From Tupaia tana (Eukaryota; Chordata; Mammalia; Scandentia; Tupaiidae): a stretch of DNA of 64,000 bases. The stretch covers positions 10,537,662 through 10,601,661 of the forward strand of contig JAKSZU010000002.1 of the NCBI GenBank assembly GCA_026018925.1. The letters are read 5' to 3'. The notes beneath the pieces are model-generated. The model was not told where the DNA came from. It saw only the letters and a program-made list of their open reading frames with translations, and did not search any database. Positions within the stretch are counted from its first letter, which is position 1, and each line of letters starts with the position of its first letter. Position numbers and translations under genes: made by a program. Positions 10,939 through 20,692 of the stretch are shown piece after piece.

Positions 10939-11667
10939 TGTGGAGCATCACCTGGAGGCTCTAGGTCCTAGACCAAGCTTGCCCTACGTGGGAGGCTGCG
11001 AACCAGCGAGGTTTCTCAAAGAGCAAACAATTGCCATGATTGGTTCTCTTCATAAAACCTGACCTTCGAAACCTTCCTCTGATTGGCCACTAGAATCCCT
11101 CAGATTTGCATTTCCAGCACCTCATGATTGGTCCAAAAGCAACCAATCATAACCAACCATTTACAACCAATCACGGCCCACCGTTTACAACCAATCATGG
11201 CCCACCGTTTACAACCAATCATAACCCACATTTTACTATCCTTCTTTCAACCAATCACGGCCCACCAGCGTGTATATAACCACGATGCCTGGCCCACAAT
11301 AGCCAGACAACCAGGAAGACAACGAAGACGACACAGAAGACCAGGAAGACGACGACCCTGGAGAGCCTGCAGAGCTGAAACACCGCACAGTCTCCAGACA
11401 ACCCTGAAGACCCTGAAGAGCTGTAACACTACATCGTCTCCGGGCGACCCTGAAGAGTTGTGACACTGCGTCGTCTCCATGCTGCTCACAACAGACGATG
11501 CGACCCTGAAGAGTTGTAACACTGCGTCGTCTCCGTGCTGTACCGTGCTGCCCACAATAAACAGACGACATTGTGTTGTCTCCGTGCTGTGCCACTGTGA
11601 CGCTTGTTCCGGCTCTCACTCCTTCCCTCAGGAAACCTGTTCGACTGTCCCCCCGGGTTGGGACACG
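10939..11667 (+). mobile_element. Endogenous retrovirus LTR
   Basis: In order: many CCAAT boxes including four at exact 24-bp spacing (11143, 11167, 11191, 11215) and one at 11251; TATA box tatataa at 11273-11279; a tandemly repeated R/U5-like stretch with 'gaccctgaagag' units (about 11340-11530); poly(A) signal aataaa at 11556-11561; an end in 'aca' at 11663-11665, two bases before a tRNA primer-binding-like site. That order is the U3-R-U5-PBS plan of a retroviral LTR. The 5' boundary (TG at 10939) is a guess. No gag, pol or env sequence was seen. Confidence 0.7.
11143..11255 (+). promoter_or_regulatory. 24-bp periodic CCAAT-box array in LTR U3
   Basis: CCAAT occurs at 11143, 11167, 11191 and 11215, exactly 24 bases apart, within a repeated unit 'ccaatcacggcccaccgttt'. 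A further copy is at 11251 and inverted ATTGG motifs lie just upstream (around 11040, 11083 and 11127). CCAAT boxes bind NF-Y, and here they sit 20-130 bp before a TATA box, as an enhancer/promoter would. Confidence 0.7.
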
Positions 11668-11685
11668 TGGCGCCCGGACTGGGTC
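11668..11685 (+). other. Putative retroviral primer binding site, Lys-tRNA type
   Basis: The sequence starting tggcgcccggactggg is complementary to a tRNA 3' end CCA plus an acceptor stem compatible with GCCCGGA, the acceptor stem of tRNA-Lys3. It follows the LTR end with the usual two-base spacing. Its presence means that this is not a clean solo LTR, although no coding internal region was recognised beyond it. Confidence 0.6.
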
Positions 11686-11689
11686 GGGG

Positions 11690-12085
11690 CAGCCGTAACC
11701 ACATCTGGCCTCACCACAGGGCCTGGCTGATCACTGCAAGTCAGGGCTGGGTGGTGCTGAGTGAAGGCCTCCATACTCAGACTTCCTGGTCCTAACCCAA
11801 GTCACCACCAAAACTCCGGGCCAAAGGACTCAAAACAGGGCCAGGAGCGCTCGGAGGTAGTCAGCCGAAAGGTGCAGACAGGAAGCACGATTCCTCTGGG
11901 CTCACACAGGCTGTGACGGTTTTATCTTCCACCCTTCTCCCGTGGCAGTGTCATTTAAATTCCAACGCATTTCTCTGCTGCTTTAAGGAATTCGAAGTAA
12001 GGTCTAAATGCAAGCAATTTTTGTAAAGATTGGTTCTACACGTTACATCTGGCATTCTGCCTTGCTCAATGAGTACAGTTTTGGT
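11690..12085. other. Unassigned sequence after the LTR
   Basis: May include retroviral leader sequence, but nothing diagnostic is seen and no frame resembles gag. Confidence 0.35.
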
Positions 12086-12087
12086 AG

Positions 12088-12320
12088 TTTTAATTGCCAG
12101 AGGGCACATGCACTCAGCAAAGAGAACGCACTCCCCCAACGGGGCAGGTCACATCACAGTCTACCTCCGGTTTTCTTTCTCGTGAGGGTCTGGGCATGAA
12201 TGCACCCATGCCCGGCATGTTTTTCAAGCCAGAAGGGCTGGGATTCAAACCATGGTTGGCCATGTGGGAACCAGCTCCCCGTACACTGCACTTAACCACT
12301 GCTCTCAGGGGTTGACCCCG
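12088..12320 (-). mobile_element. Older SINE-A copy, minus strand
   Basis: Tail 'attgccagagggcacatgca', 'gtctgggcatgaatgcaccc', 'ttttcaagccagaagggctg', B-box complement 'ggattcaaaccatggttggc' and head end 'cttaaccactgctctc'. Confidence 0.8.
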
Positions 12321-12484
12321 ATATTTTTTTGTACTCCAAACATGGGACAGATGGGATGGCTTTGGTTCATTAATAATGATGCCTAACACACGACAGGCGG
12401 GACTCATTCAAGATGCCCAGATGAGAGGTCGTGAGACCTTCAGAAAACCAGCCCACCACTATCTGGGAGTGGGCCAGCCGCTGA

Positions 12485-12560
12485 ACATTACTTTTCCAGT
12501 GCTAAACTGGATAGCACATAGTAGGTGCTCAATGATACTTGCTGAATACATCACCAAAAA
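12485..12560 (+). mobile_element. MIR 3' fragment
   Basis: The stretch 'agcacatagtaggtgctcaa' followed by 'tgcttgctgaatac'-like sequence ('tacttgctgaatac') is the conserved 3' part of MIR. Confidence 0.7.
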
Positions 12561-13020
12561 AACTACTGAGGGTAAGATCTTTGTTGCCTGATTCAATGCA
12601 ACCTTTTCATGGATCCAGTTGTAGATTCTGTGTCAGATCTGAGGTCTACAAGGGGAAACACGCTCTTAGAACCAGAAATGCAAGGAAGGCGACTGCTCTT
12701 GGAGTTATTTTCCCAAGAGAACCCAACAAAACTATCCCTCGTGGAAGGTGAGGCCTCTTCCCAGGTCAAGAAGCCAGGGGGCATGGCTCAGGCAGCGTCA
12801 GTGCCAACTTGCTCACGCTGTGGAGCACAGACGCCAGCACACTTGGGAGCCCTGACAGGTGCAGCAGGAGATGGGAGTGAAAAGAGGCAAGAGTGTCCCA
12901 GGAGAGAGACGCATGTGTCCCCCTGAGCATCCAGGGAGAAGGGCTTTTTCTGGGGGCCAGGAGCTCAGACCCACAGGCAGAACGGGTCTCAGGGTGGTCG
13001 TGGTCAAGACCTAGACTTGT
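12561..13020. other. Unassigned sequence
   Basis: No recognised repeat or exon. Confidence 0.4.
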
Positions 13021-13026
13021 CCTAGG

Positions 13027-13262
13027 TCTTTTTTTTCCTTCTTTTTTTTAGAGATTTTTATTATAGGGCACATGCAGTCACTGGAGGAACAAAGAGACAG
13101 AAAATGAGAAAAAACCCCCCCATAAGAGATGGCCATGTTGCAAGCCCTTCTCCATTTTCCTCTTGGGAGTCTGGGCACGCACACACACGCGCCTGGTGTG
13201 AGTTTTACGTGGTTAACCACTTGTGAATTCAGTGATGCGCTCATTATGCCATCTGCAGGCCC
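13027..13262 (-). mobile_element. SINE-A copy, minus strand
   Basis: Poly(T), 'agagatttttattatagggc', 'cccccccataagagatggcc', 'gagtctgggcacgcacac', 'gcgcctggtgtgagtttta', then a head with a rearranged B box and 'tatgccatctgcaggccc'. Confidence 0.88.
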
Positions 13263-14375
13263 CCTCATCCTGAGTCTTTTGAGTCTTTCAGTCTGACTCC
13301 ACTCGCCGATGCCTCTGCGGCTACGGTGGCGGGAGAGGGCACCAACTTCAGGTGACTCCACGCATGTCACCTATCAGTCTGCCCCTGTTGGTACTCTCCT
13401 CTGGGAACTGACCAGGGTGACTCATCAGGTGTTCAGAGAGGGTGCTCAAATCCAGGGCTGTGGCTCCCCCCAGAGGAGGGGGAGGTCCTATGCCCACAGG
13501 GTTCTAGGCAGGTTCAAAGACCTCCATGGGAGGGGTGGGGACTGGGTTTCACAAAGTCCCTTTTGGATCCTGAGGGTCAGTGACTCTCATGGCAGAGGAG
13601 GGAGCCACAAGCCGTTGTGGCACTAAGGATAGAATCCTCAGCTGTGAGGACACAGCTATGGCAGTGCTGGCCACGGTGGGTCAGGGGAGCAGACGCAGAG
13701 GAAGCGGCTGTGAGGGTACATGGCTCACGGCTCCTCTCCAGGCCGAGTGGGGCTGGCAGTGCCGCAGGGACTTCCCATGACACCCAGACCAGCCTTGCAG
13801 TTTCCTTAAATGGGGGTCATTCTACTGTCACTCTCACTGCAAGACAGCAGTCTTAATTAACCCCTGCCTCCCCTGATTCACCTCTGAGACAGAAACCTAA
13901 GGGGAAGCGATCCCTGACTCCCTGGGACCCTGCTCTGAACCCACCAGCGGCACCAGTCCCTCAGGCGGGGACGCGGAAAGGGTCATTCTCTCTGGACCGC
14001 TCCTAGGGACAGGTGTGCATCTCCGAGAGATCTGTTGGCCAAGGGACGATAAACGACTTGCTTTGCAAGTGCACAGGGACGTCTGGGGAAATCTGGGGAC
14101 AGACCGGTGGATTCTCAGTTGTGCACAGTGTGGACGTAGGGACGTTAATTGCACCTGCAGCACCGGCCGCAGCGTGGGGTCGGAGATCCGTGTCCGATTG
14201 ACCGACAGGAGCCGCTGCCCCCTGCGGCCACCAAATGGGAAGTCACCGAAGGGCTGGGGAGTCCTGGGGCTGGCCAGGGGGGCGGCATCAGGAAGCCCCA
14301 GCCCTCGTCCTCTCCAACCTCTCAGAGGGCTGGAAGGTCAGTTGGGTAGCCTGCAGAGCTGCGTTCGTCTGCTGT
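13263..14375. other. Unassigned sequence
   Basis: GC-rich with long open frames on both strands that share no known family. No repeat recognised. Confidence 0.4.
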
Positions 14376-14379
14376 CACT

Positions 14380-14535
14380 TTGTTTGTTTGTTTGTTTGTT
14401 TTAGTCTTGATCAGAGTGGGACAGAGTGAAAGAGAGAGAGGAAGTGAGAAAGCAAGCCGCCAAGTCTGGGACTTGAACCACGGTCGGCCATGTGGGAATC
14501 CAGGCCCTTAATCACCACGCCACCTGCCAGTCTGC
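14380..14535 (-). mobile_element. SINE-B copy, minus strand
   Basis: (TTTG)n at 14383-14402, then 'agtcttgatcagagtgggac', 'gaagtgagaaagcaagccgc', B-box complement 'gggacttgaaccacggtc', head end 'caccacgccacctgccag'. Confidence 0.88.
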
Positions 14536-14866
14536 TATCGCTTTTAACTCGGAATTTCCACAGGAGCTATACCAGAACGGAAGCACTGAGCGGCACCCAC
14601 AGCCCACCTTCTGTCTCACTGGGCCTACAGGAGAGGCCGTCTGACATCGCCTGACCTCACAGGGCTCCCCTAGGCACAGCAGGAAGAAAGGCCACGGCGG
14701 CAAAGATTGCTTGCTTTTACAATTGACTGCATTATTTGAGATGCAATGTGCAAACAGAGCTTGGAGTTGGCCGACGAGGAGGAGCAATGTCAGTGAGGCC
14801 ACCTAGAGGAGCCTGACAGCCACCCAGGAGACGGCTCCAGCGCTGGCACAGCAACCGCCCGTGAGC

Positions 14867-14968
14867 GGTAAATGACTGAAAAACTCAGCTACATTTCAGA
14901 CAAAGGGGATGGAAGAGAATTGAACAGGATTCTGATATGTTTCTGATAAAGGGTTTAGACTTTTGCTT
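14867..14968 (+). repeat. Left arm of a perfect 102-bp inverted repeat
   Basis: This 102-base segment (begins ggtaaatgactgaaaaactc, ends gggtttagacttttgctt) is the exact reverse complement of 15964-16065; I find no mismatch in a base-by-base comparison. Homology stops abruptly at both ends of each arm. The sequence of the arm matches no repeat known to me. Confidence 0.95.
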
Positions 14969-15060
14969 AGGACGGTTACCCAGGAAAGCACGTGATTCCA
15001 GAACCAGTGGCTACAGCGACTGTAGAGCGGAGAGTCAGAAATGCCGCCACAGGGGTCTCT

Positions 15061-15315
15061 CCGTTTGTTTGTTTTTTTAAAGAGAGAGATTGTTACCATA
15101 GGGTGTGTGTGCTCGCCAGACAGACAGAAAGCAAGAAATTACCCTCCCAGGGGGAATGGCCACCCTGCAATCCCTTCTCCTCCATTCTTCTCTTGGGATT
15201 TTGGACACACACACATCTGCACCCGGTGTGAGTTTTAAGCCACCAGGTCCAGGACTTGAACTGCGGTCGACTACTTGGGAATCCAGAGACATAACCATTA
15301 CACTATCTGCTAGTC
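15061..15315 (-). mobile_element. SINE-A copy inside the inverted-repeat interval
   Basis: Tail 'gattgttaccatagggtgtg', 'agaaattaccctcccagggg', 'gggattttggacacacac', 'cacccggtgtgagttttaag', B-box complement 'ggacttgaactgcggtcg', head end 'ttacactatctgctagtc'. Short target duplication ggtctct at about 15054-15060 and 15322-15328. Confidence 0.9.
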
Positions 15316-15963
15316 TCAAGGAGGTCTCTTTAAATCATGCATAAAGGCTGCTTCGGTTCCACCAGACTTGCCTTGTTAGGTCTTCAGACCCCCCCCCTCC
15401 CCGGGGACCCTTGGTCAGGAAGGGTAACACAAACAGATCCTTAACTCAGGGACCTGCACCCTTGCCAGAGGGGACCTGCTGCTCTGGACAACTAGCTGGG
15501 GTGCGGCCGAGTGAAGATTCTGCTTCATCTGCAGAGAACAGAGCTGCCTCCGCTCCCTCGCTCTTCATTTGCAGACACAGGCTGCCGCAGGAAGGCCTCG
15601 GCTCTCAGCTTCCGCAGGCAACGTGCACTCCGCCCCTCCTGCATGTGGGCCCCTCGCTGACCCTGTCTGACAAGTTACCCTCCTTGATACTGCCTCTCAA
15701 AGGGTGGCACGCCAGCTCTGCCAGGCTTCTGAGCCGCTGCCTAGTCCCCCCTCAGGTGACAAATCGGAGTGACTTATACAGCCCGAAATGCAAGTGTTTA
15801 TTATGACAGGGAAGCCGGCGTGTCTCCAGAGAGGACACATACAGTGGGGTTGCAAGTGGCTTTTCCTTTCAGGCTCGCCCACCTTCACCAGCCCCACCAA
15901 ACACAGTGCCATAACCTTGAGCAACAGAGGGCGGAAAAGGAATGGGCATCTTTCCAAGAGCAA
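15316..15963. other. Unassigned sequence between the inverted-repeat arms
   Basis: Single-copy-looking sequence with a C9 run at about 15390. No transposase-like frame, exon or repeat was recognised. Confidence 0.4.
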
Positions 15964-16065
15964 AAGCAAAAGTCTAAACCCTTTATCAGAAACATATCAG
16001 AATCCTGTTCAATTCTCTTCCATCCCCTTTGTCTGAAATGTAGCTGAGTTTTTCAGTCATTTACC
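15964..16065 (-). repeat. Right arm of the perfect 102-bp inverted repeat
   Basis: Exact reverse complement of 14867-14968. The arms are separated by 995 bases. The flanking bases outside the arms (ccgtgagc before the left arm, taagccat after the right) do not form a target duplication. Confidence 0.95.
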
Positions 16066-16179
16066 TAAGCCATGAACAATAATGGGAGATGAAGACAGCC
16101 TGGCCTGTCCCCTCTTCTCTCCCTCCCTCCATGGACACAGCTTCCAGTTGTCACCCAAACTGCCATGTCTTCTAGGCAA

Positions 16180-16325
16180 GTTATAGAGCACTTTCGTACG
16201 CGGCATCTCATTCTGTCTTTTCGACCAGCTGTTGTGATCGGTCCTGTTATTTGGATTCAGAGTTTGCGTAGCTCTCCCAGGGTGACACGGCCCACAAGCA
16301 GGAGCGTGGGATGTCTGACTCTGCA
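16180..16325 (+). mobile_element. Probable MIR-like fragment
   Basis: The order 'cggcatctcattctgtcttt', 'gctctcccagggtgacacgg', 'gggatgtctgactctgca' parallels the MIR-type consensus (size-ordered blocks of '...ggtcacacagc...' and '...gtctgactcc...'). Highly diverged. Confidence 0.4.
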
Positions 16326-17330
16326 TCCCCAAACGCCTCCTTCCTCACCACAAGGCCTTGCCCGTTACAAAAAGGATGTGGAGCTGCACCTCCTGGTCCG
16401 GAAACATCAAGCAGCTCGAACTCAGGGATATTCAAGGCAGCCATGAATCTGGAGACCAGCACAGTGGCCAGGGAGGGCGGGGCTGGGACACTGGTCTCCA
16501 CGTGGCTTTGTGTTTCATTTCACCAGTCCCTTCTGGAATTCTAAGGTCATTGTCCCACCCTTGCTTGCTTTCTTCTTCTTTTTTTAACCTTGATATTAAT
16601 AGGTTCTCCTAACCTTTCTGTTTTGTTGTTTTAAACCCACAATGTCAAGGGAGAAAAACAGCCCATCTCAGCCACTTCTCTCTACAGATTAAAAGGTACA
16701 TCCTGCCCAGCGGAAAGGTAATAAATTCTCCCCACCACCCTCTCCTTGTAGCTGTCTTCCTTCTCTCACCTTGCAGAGATGTGTGCTCCATCCTCCTCCT
16801 CCTCATTCAGCCCTTCCTGCCACAAATCTAGGCAAAACTGAGATAAAACAGCCCTCGACACCAGCCTTCCAGATCGAATATTCTTCCAAATGGTCACTCA
16901 CGAGGTTCGTCCTTGCCATGAGGCTGAAAACCTCTGTGGGGGTGCCCTGCTGGTCACCTGCTGTCTTGGCTGCTCTGTCCGTTTGTCATTTACATCTGTG
17001 TGGCCTATGGCAGTGAGCTGTGCCACACCAGGCCTGGTGACGGCTTTCAGCTCGCTTGATACAGCACCAAGCTCTTCATGAACAAGGGACGAACATACGT
17101 GCTGTCCTAAACCGTGAACAGGTGCAGGAAGGCTCTGCATCTCAAGGAAACAATCCATTCTGCTGCATTCTTTGAAAATTAGCTGCAAATGATGAAGGCT
17201 GCTGATAGCCGAAGCTTAGAGTGAGTCAGAGCCAGGAGACACAGTTTTATCTAACTTGGAGGGGAAAGGGGAGAGTTAAAGCCAAACAGAAGCTGCATGC
17301 TTGCCCCTTCTCTGGCTGCAGAGTGGTCTG
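16326..17330. other. Unassigned sequence
   Basis: No exon or confident repeat. It includes a small TCC-rich stretch at about 16788-16805. Confidence 0.4.
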
Positions 17331-17334
17331 CAGC

Positions 17335-17419
17335 TGAGCCCACAGCTGACTGAAGCCCTGGCCGGAGCCCATGGCTGACCAGAGCCCATGGCTGGCCAGA
17401 GTCCACAGCTGACCAGAAA
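17335..17419 (+). repeat. 17-bp minisatellite, about 4-5 units
   Basis: Units such as agcccatggctgaccag, agcccatggctggccag and agtccacagctgaccag follow one another directly, with more degenerate copies upstream. Confidence 0.75.
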
Positions 17420-17532
17420 CCAGCACAGCTTCCTAGACACACTGACTTCTTACATGCCTTCCACTGTCATGTAACACTCAGGGGAAAGAAAATCTATTAC
17501 AGAGAGTGAGCAAGTGAGAATTGGGGAAAGAG

Positions 17533-17790
17533 GGGGCCGGCAGATGGCCTAATGGTTATGTTGCTGGACTCTCACATAGCCAACTGCTGTTTGAATCCCA
17601 GACCCGGTGGCTTAAACTCATGCCAGGCATGTGTGTGTGCATGTGTGACCAAAATCAAGAGAGGAAAATAGAGAAGGGTTTGTGGCGTGGCCATCTTCCC
17701 TGAGGAGTGATTTCTCACTTTCTGTCTCTGTCTCTCTAGCGAGCGCATGCGCCCTATAGAAAAAATCTCTCTAAAAAATAAATAAATAAG
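17533..17790 (+). mobile_element. SINE-A copy, + strand
   Basis: Head 'ggggccggcagatggcctaa' and 'tggttatgttgctggactct', B box 'tgtttgaatcccag', 'acccggtggcttaaactcat', body to 'gcgcatgcgccctatag', then A-rich (aaataaataaataa) tail. Confidence 0.93.
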
Positions 17791-18122
17791 TGGGTAAAGA
17801 GGATGACTGTGCCCCCCTCCCCATTAGGACATCAGAAATGAAGAATCCTGCGAAGGTGGGTGTGTCCCTGATTTGAAATGACTCATCACAACAGTCACAG
17901 CAAGGTGCCATGAGCCTACCCCGGAGAGATCACCCAGCCCTTCTGCACCCTCCCTTCTAGGAGCCAGGTCTGCTCCACTGGAGAGAAATCTTTCCTTCTC
18001 CTTTCAGATCATTCTAAAATGTCATCCTACCGCTTGGCCCTAAGCCTGTGGGAGTTTTCCACCTGAGAAGCAGGTACAGAGAATCACTGGGTCTACCTGG
18101 ATGGAGAGCTTCCCCCGTGAAT

Positions 18123-18484
18123 GCAGGCTCAGGGCACTGTGGGTGTACCTGGGTGGGGGTGGGTCCTCAGGGAAGCAGGCTCAGGGCACTGTGGGTGTAC
18201 CTGGGTGAGGGTGGGTCCTTAGGGAAGCAGACTAAGGGCACTGTGGGTGTACCTGGGTGGGGGTGGGTCCTCAGGGAAGCAGGCTCAGGGCACTGTAGAT
18301 GTACCTGGGTGGGGGTGGGTCCTCAGGGAAGCAGGCTCAGGGCACTGTGGGTGTTCCTGGGTGGGGGTGGGTCCTCAGGGAAGCAGGCTCAGGGCACTGT
18401 AGATGTACCTGGGTGGGAGTGCGTCCTCAGGGAAGCAGGCTCAGGGCACTGTGGATGTACTTGGGTGGGGGTGGGTCCTGGTCT
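18123..18484 (+). repeat. 52-bp minisatellite, about 7 copies
   Basis: Units begin with gcaggctcagggcactgt at 18123 and 18175 and recur every 52 bases, each with 'acctgggtgggggtgggtcc' and 'tcagggaa'. Copies differ by a few substitutions, some alternating between 'gtgggtgtacc' and 'gtagatgtacc'. G-rich on the + strand; 52 is not a multiple of three, so the long open frame over it is not evidence of a gene. Confidence 0.95.
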
Positions 18485-18978
18485 TTCAATAAAATGAGAT
18501 GCCTGCCCTTTATTGCACCCCTCACTGAAATGCCAGTTGAGTGAGTGGTACATTCAGAGTTTCATTCAGAATTTGTTAGAAATAATTCATTAGTGATAGT
18601 TTAAAAATATGCATTGTTTTCTGAATTTGTTACTCATGTAAATTTTTACCAGAAACAAGTAGGCTAAAGCACTCCCAGAAATACATGTACGAGACCCTGC
18701 CACAATCCAGTATGCCTTTACCAGCAACCAACAGCAAAACACAGGGTCCTAAGAATGCTCACCCTCAGTCATATTTCCTACTTCCTAACTCCAAATGAGA
18801 AATCTGATCCTTAACCATCTGCTTGAAGTTTAGACAGGGGGTATGACAGTGCAAATTGAAGTCATTTCATGTAGCAAACTGACAGGTTTTGGAATCTCCA
18901 GTGCGTGCTAATCATATATGAAAGTGCAAGTTTCAAGGAAAAATGCAATCAGCATTGCTTTGTTAAAATTAAATTATT
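18485..18978. other. Unassigned AT-rich sequence
   Basis: No repeat or exon recognised. Confidence 0.4.
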
Positions 18979-18979
18979 T

Positions 18980-19138
18980 AGGGGCCAGTAGGTGGCGTGG
19001 TGGTTGGGGCTCTGAACTTCCACATGGCTGACTGTGGTTCAAGTCCCAGACCTGGCTTGCTTTCTCACTTTCCTTCTCCTTCTCTCTCTTTTCTCTCAGG
19101 TGAGTGCACAAGCCCTGTAGCAAATTAAAAAATACAAT
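18980..19138 (+). mobile_element. SINE-B copy, + strand
   Basis: Head 'ggggccagtaggtggcgtgg' with A box, 'tccacatggctgactgtggt', B box 'ggttcaagtcccag', 'acctggcttgctttctcac', CT-rich run, then 'gtgagtgcacaagccctgta' and an A/T-rich tail. Confidence 0.9.
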
Positions 19139-19156
19139 TCAATAAATTATTCTAAT

Positions 19157-19412
19157 TTTTTTTTCTTTTTTCTTTTGAGAGATTTTTGCTATAGGGCCCA
19201 TGGACTCACCAGGGAGACAGAGAGAGAGAGAGAGAAAAATCACCCCCTTCAGCGGGGAGGGCCACACCATAATCCTTTCTCCATTCTCTTGGAATCTGGG
19301 ACATGCACGCACACATGCCTAGTGAGTTTCAAGCCGCCAGGTTCGGTTCTCAAACCAGGGCTGGCCATGTGGGAGTCCAGCACCTTAACCACTATGCCAC
19401 CTGCTGGCCCCC
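19157..19412 (-). mobile_element. SINE-A copy, minus strand
   Basis: T-rich tail, 'gagagatttttgctataggg', 'aaaaatcacccccttcagcg', 'gaatctgggacatgcacgca', 'agtttcaagccgccaggttc', head 'catgtgggagtccagcacct' and 'atgccacctgctggccc'. It lies within 20 bp of the SINE-B copy in the opposite orientation. Confidence 0.93.
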
Positions 19413-19414
19413 TA

Positions 19415-20029
19415 AAAATATTTTGAATTGTTTAAATAGAAATAGACTACTCTAATGTAAAAAGATGTTTAAAATGATAAGGTAAGTCTGGGTCAGCCAA
19501 CTCCTTTCCCTTGATGACGCAAACGCTTCTCTCTTGAACACCAGTGGATCGGTTCCAGGCCATTTCCGCCTGTCTCTGCCCTGCTCTGACACGTTTTTTA
19601 GTTTAAACACCTGAGTTCCAGGAGACCAATGCATGTATGACATACAGTATTGGATTGAATAGCTACTTGTACCCAGTAGGCGGTAGACCCAAGGATTGGA
19701 GATTTTTGTACAATTATAACTTAGCCTTATGATCTTATAAGCATTATTTTCAAGACATATTTATGTACGATACTCTAATACAGACATGTAGATCTTACAC
19801 TTAAACCACATCAGAAATAATATCAGACATATTTGCAAGTTCTGAGTTGGGAAAGAAATCATGAATAAGGATGTTCCAATCACTATTTTCTTACCAGTTA
19901 TTATTTTGGAGTTTTAAAAACATGAGAACTGATTGTATCAGCAGTAATCCATTGAGATCATTGTACACAGCTTGCATTGTTTTCCATTTAAATCTGATTG
20001 CTTCATTTTAAGGTTTTCAGAAAAATATT
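19415..20029. other. Unassigned AT-rich sequence
   Basis: No exon or confident repeat recognised. Confidence 0.4.
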
Positions 20030-20197
20030 TCTTTCTTTTTTGCTATTGGGTACACGTGCTACTAAGAGAGAAAAAAAAAACACCCCTGAGGGGGATGGCA
20101 TGCTGCAATCCCTTCTCCTCCAGATCCAGACTCAGATAGCTCAGTTGGTCATGTGGGGTCCAGCTGCCTTAACCACCACACCACTGGCTGGCCCCCA
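20030..20197 (-). mobile_element. Internally deleted SINE-A, minus strand
   Basis: Tail 'ttttttgctattgggtacac', 'cacccctgagggggatggca', 'gctgcaatcccttctcctcc', then a direct jump to the head 'gttggtcatgtggggtccag' and 'cttaaccaccacaccactgg'. The middle of the body is missing. Confidence 0.8.
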
Positions 20198-20415
20198 GGA
20201 AGCTATCAGTAATCCCAGATTCTCGATATAATCTAAGGTAGCTGAGACTTTTTAATTGCTTAATTTAATATGCTCACAGTTTGAAATATAGTCACACCTC
20301 TTATATAAGCAGTAATAATACTGTATACCCTACTTCTGGGAACAGATATAGCCTTTAGGCCAGTAAACAGCAACATCACATCTCTGGAGAGGTCCCCATG
20401 TGCTGATTTTTCTTT

Positions 20416-20678
20416 CTTTATTTTTAAATAGAGATTTTTGCTATAGGGTACATGTGCTTGCCAGAGAGTCAGAGAGAGACAGAGAGACAGAAAGTGAGAA
20501 ATTGCCCCCCGAGGGGATGGCCATGCCTCAATCCCTTCTCCTCCATTCTCCTCTCGGGCTTTTAGGCACGCGTAAACATACCTGGCGTGAGTTTTAAGCC
20601 GCCAGGTCCAGGACTCAAATCACGGTTGACTACATGGGAATCCAGTGATATAACCATTATACCATCTGCTGGTTCCCA
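20416..20678 (-). mobile_element. SINE-A copy with 14-bp TSD
   Basis: Tail 'agagatttttgctatagggt', 'agaaattgccccccgagggg', 'ctctcgggcttttaggcacg', 'ggcgtgagttttaagccgcc', head 'aatcacggttgactacatgg' and 'ataccatctgctggttcc'. Target duplication gctgatttttcttt at 20402-20415 and 20679-20692. Confidence 0.95.
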
Positions 20679-20692
20679 GCTGATTTTTCTTT

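Noticed and set aside
14867..16065. DNA transposon with 102-bp terminal inverted repeats
   Set aside because: No target duplication flanks the arms and the spacer has no transposase-like frame. The structure is reported as an unexplained inverted repeat instead.
17533..17620. tRNA gene suggested by A and B boxes
   Set aside because: The boxes belong to the head of a SINE: it is followed by the SINE body and A tail, and lacks a paired acceptor stem and anticodon arm.
18048..18497. 149-codon repetitive frame over the 52-bp array
   Set aside because: 52 is not divisible by three, so each unit is read in a new frame; the apparent protein repeat is a by-product of the minisatellite.
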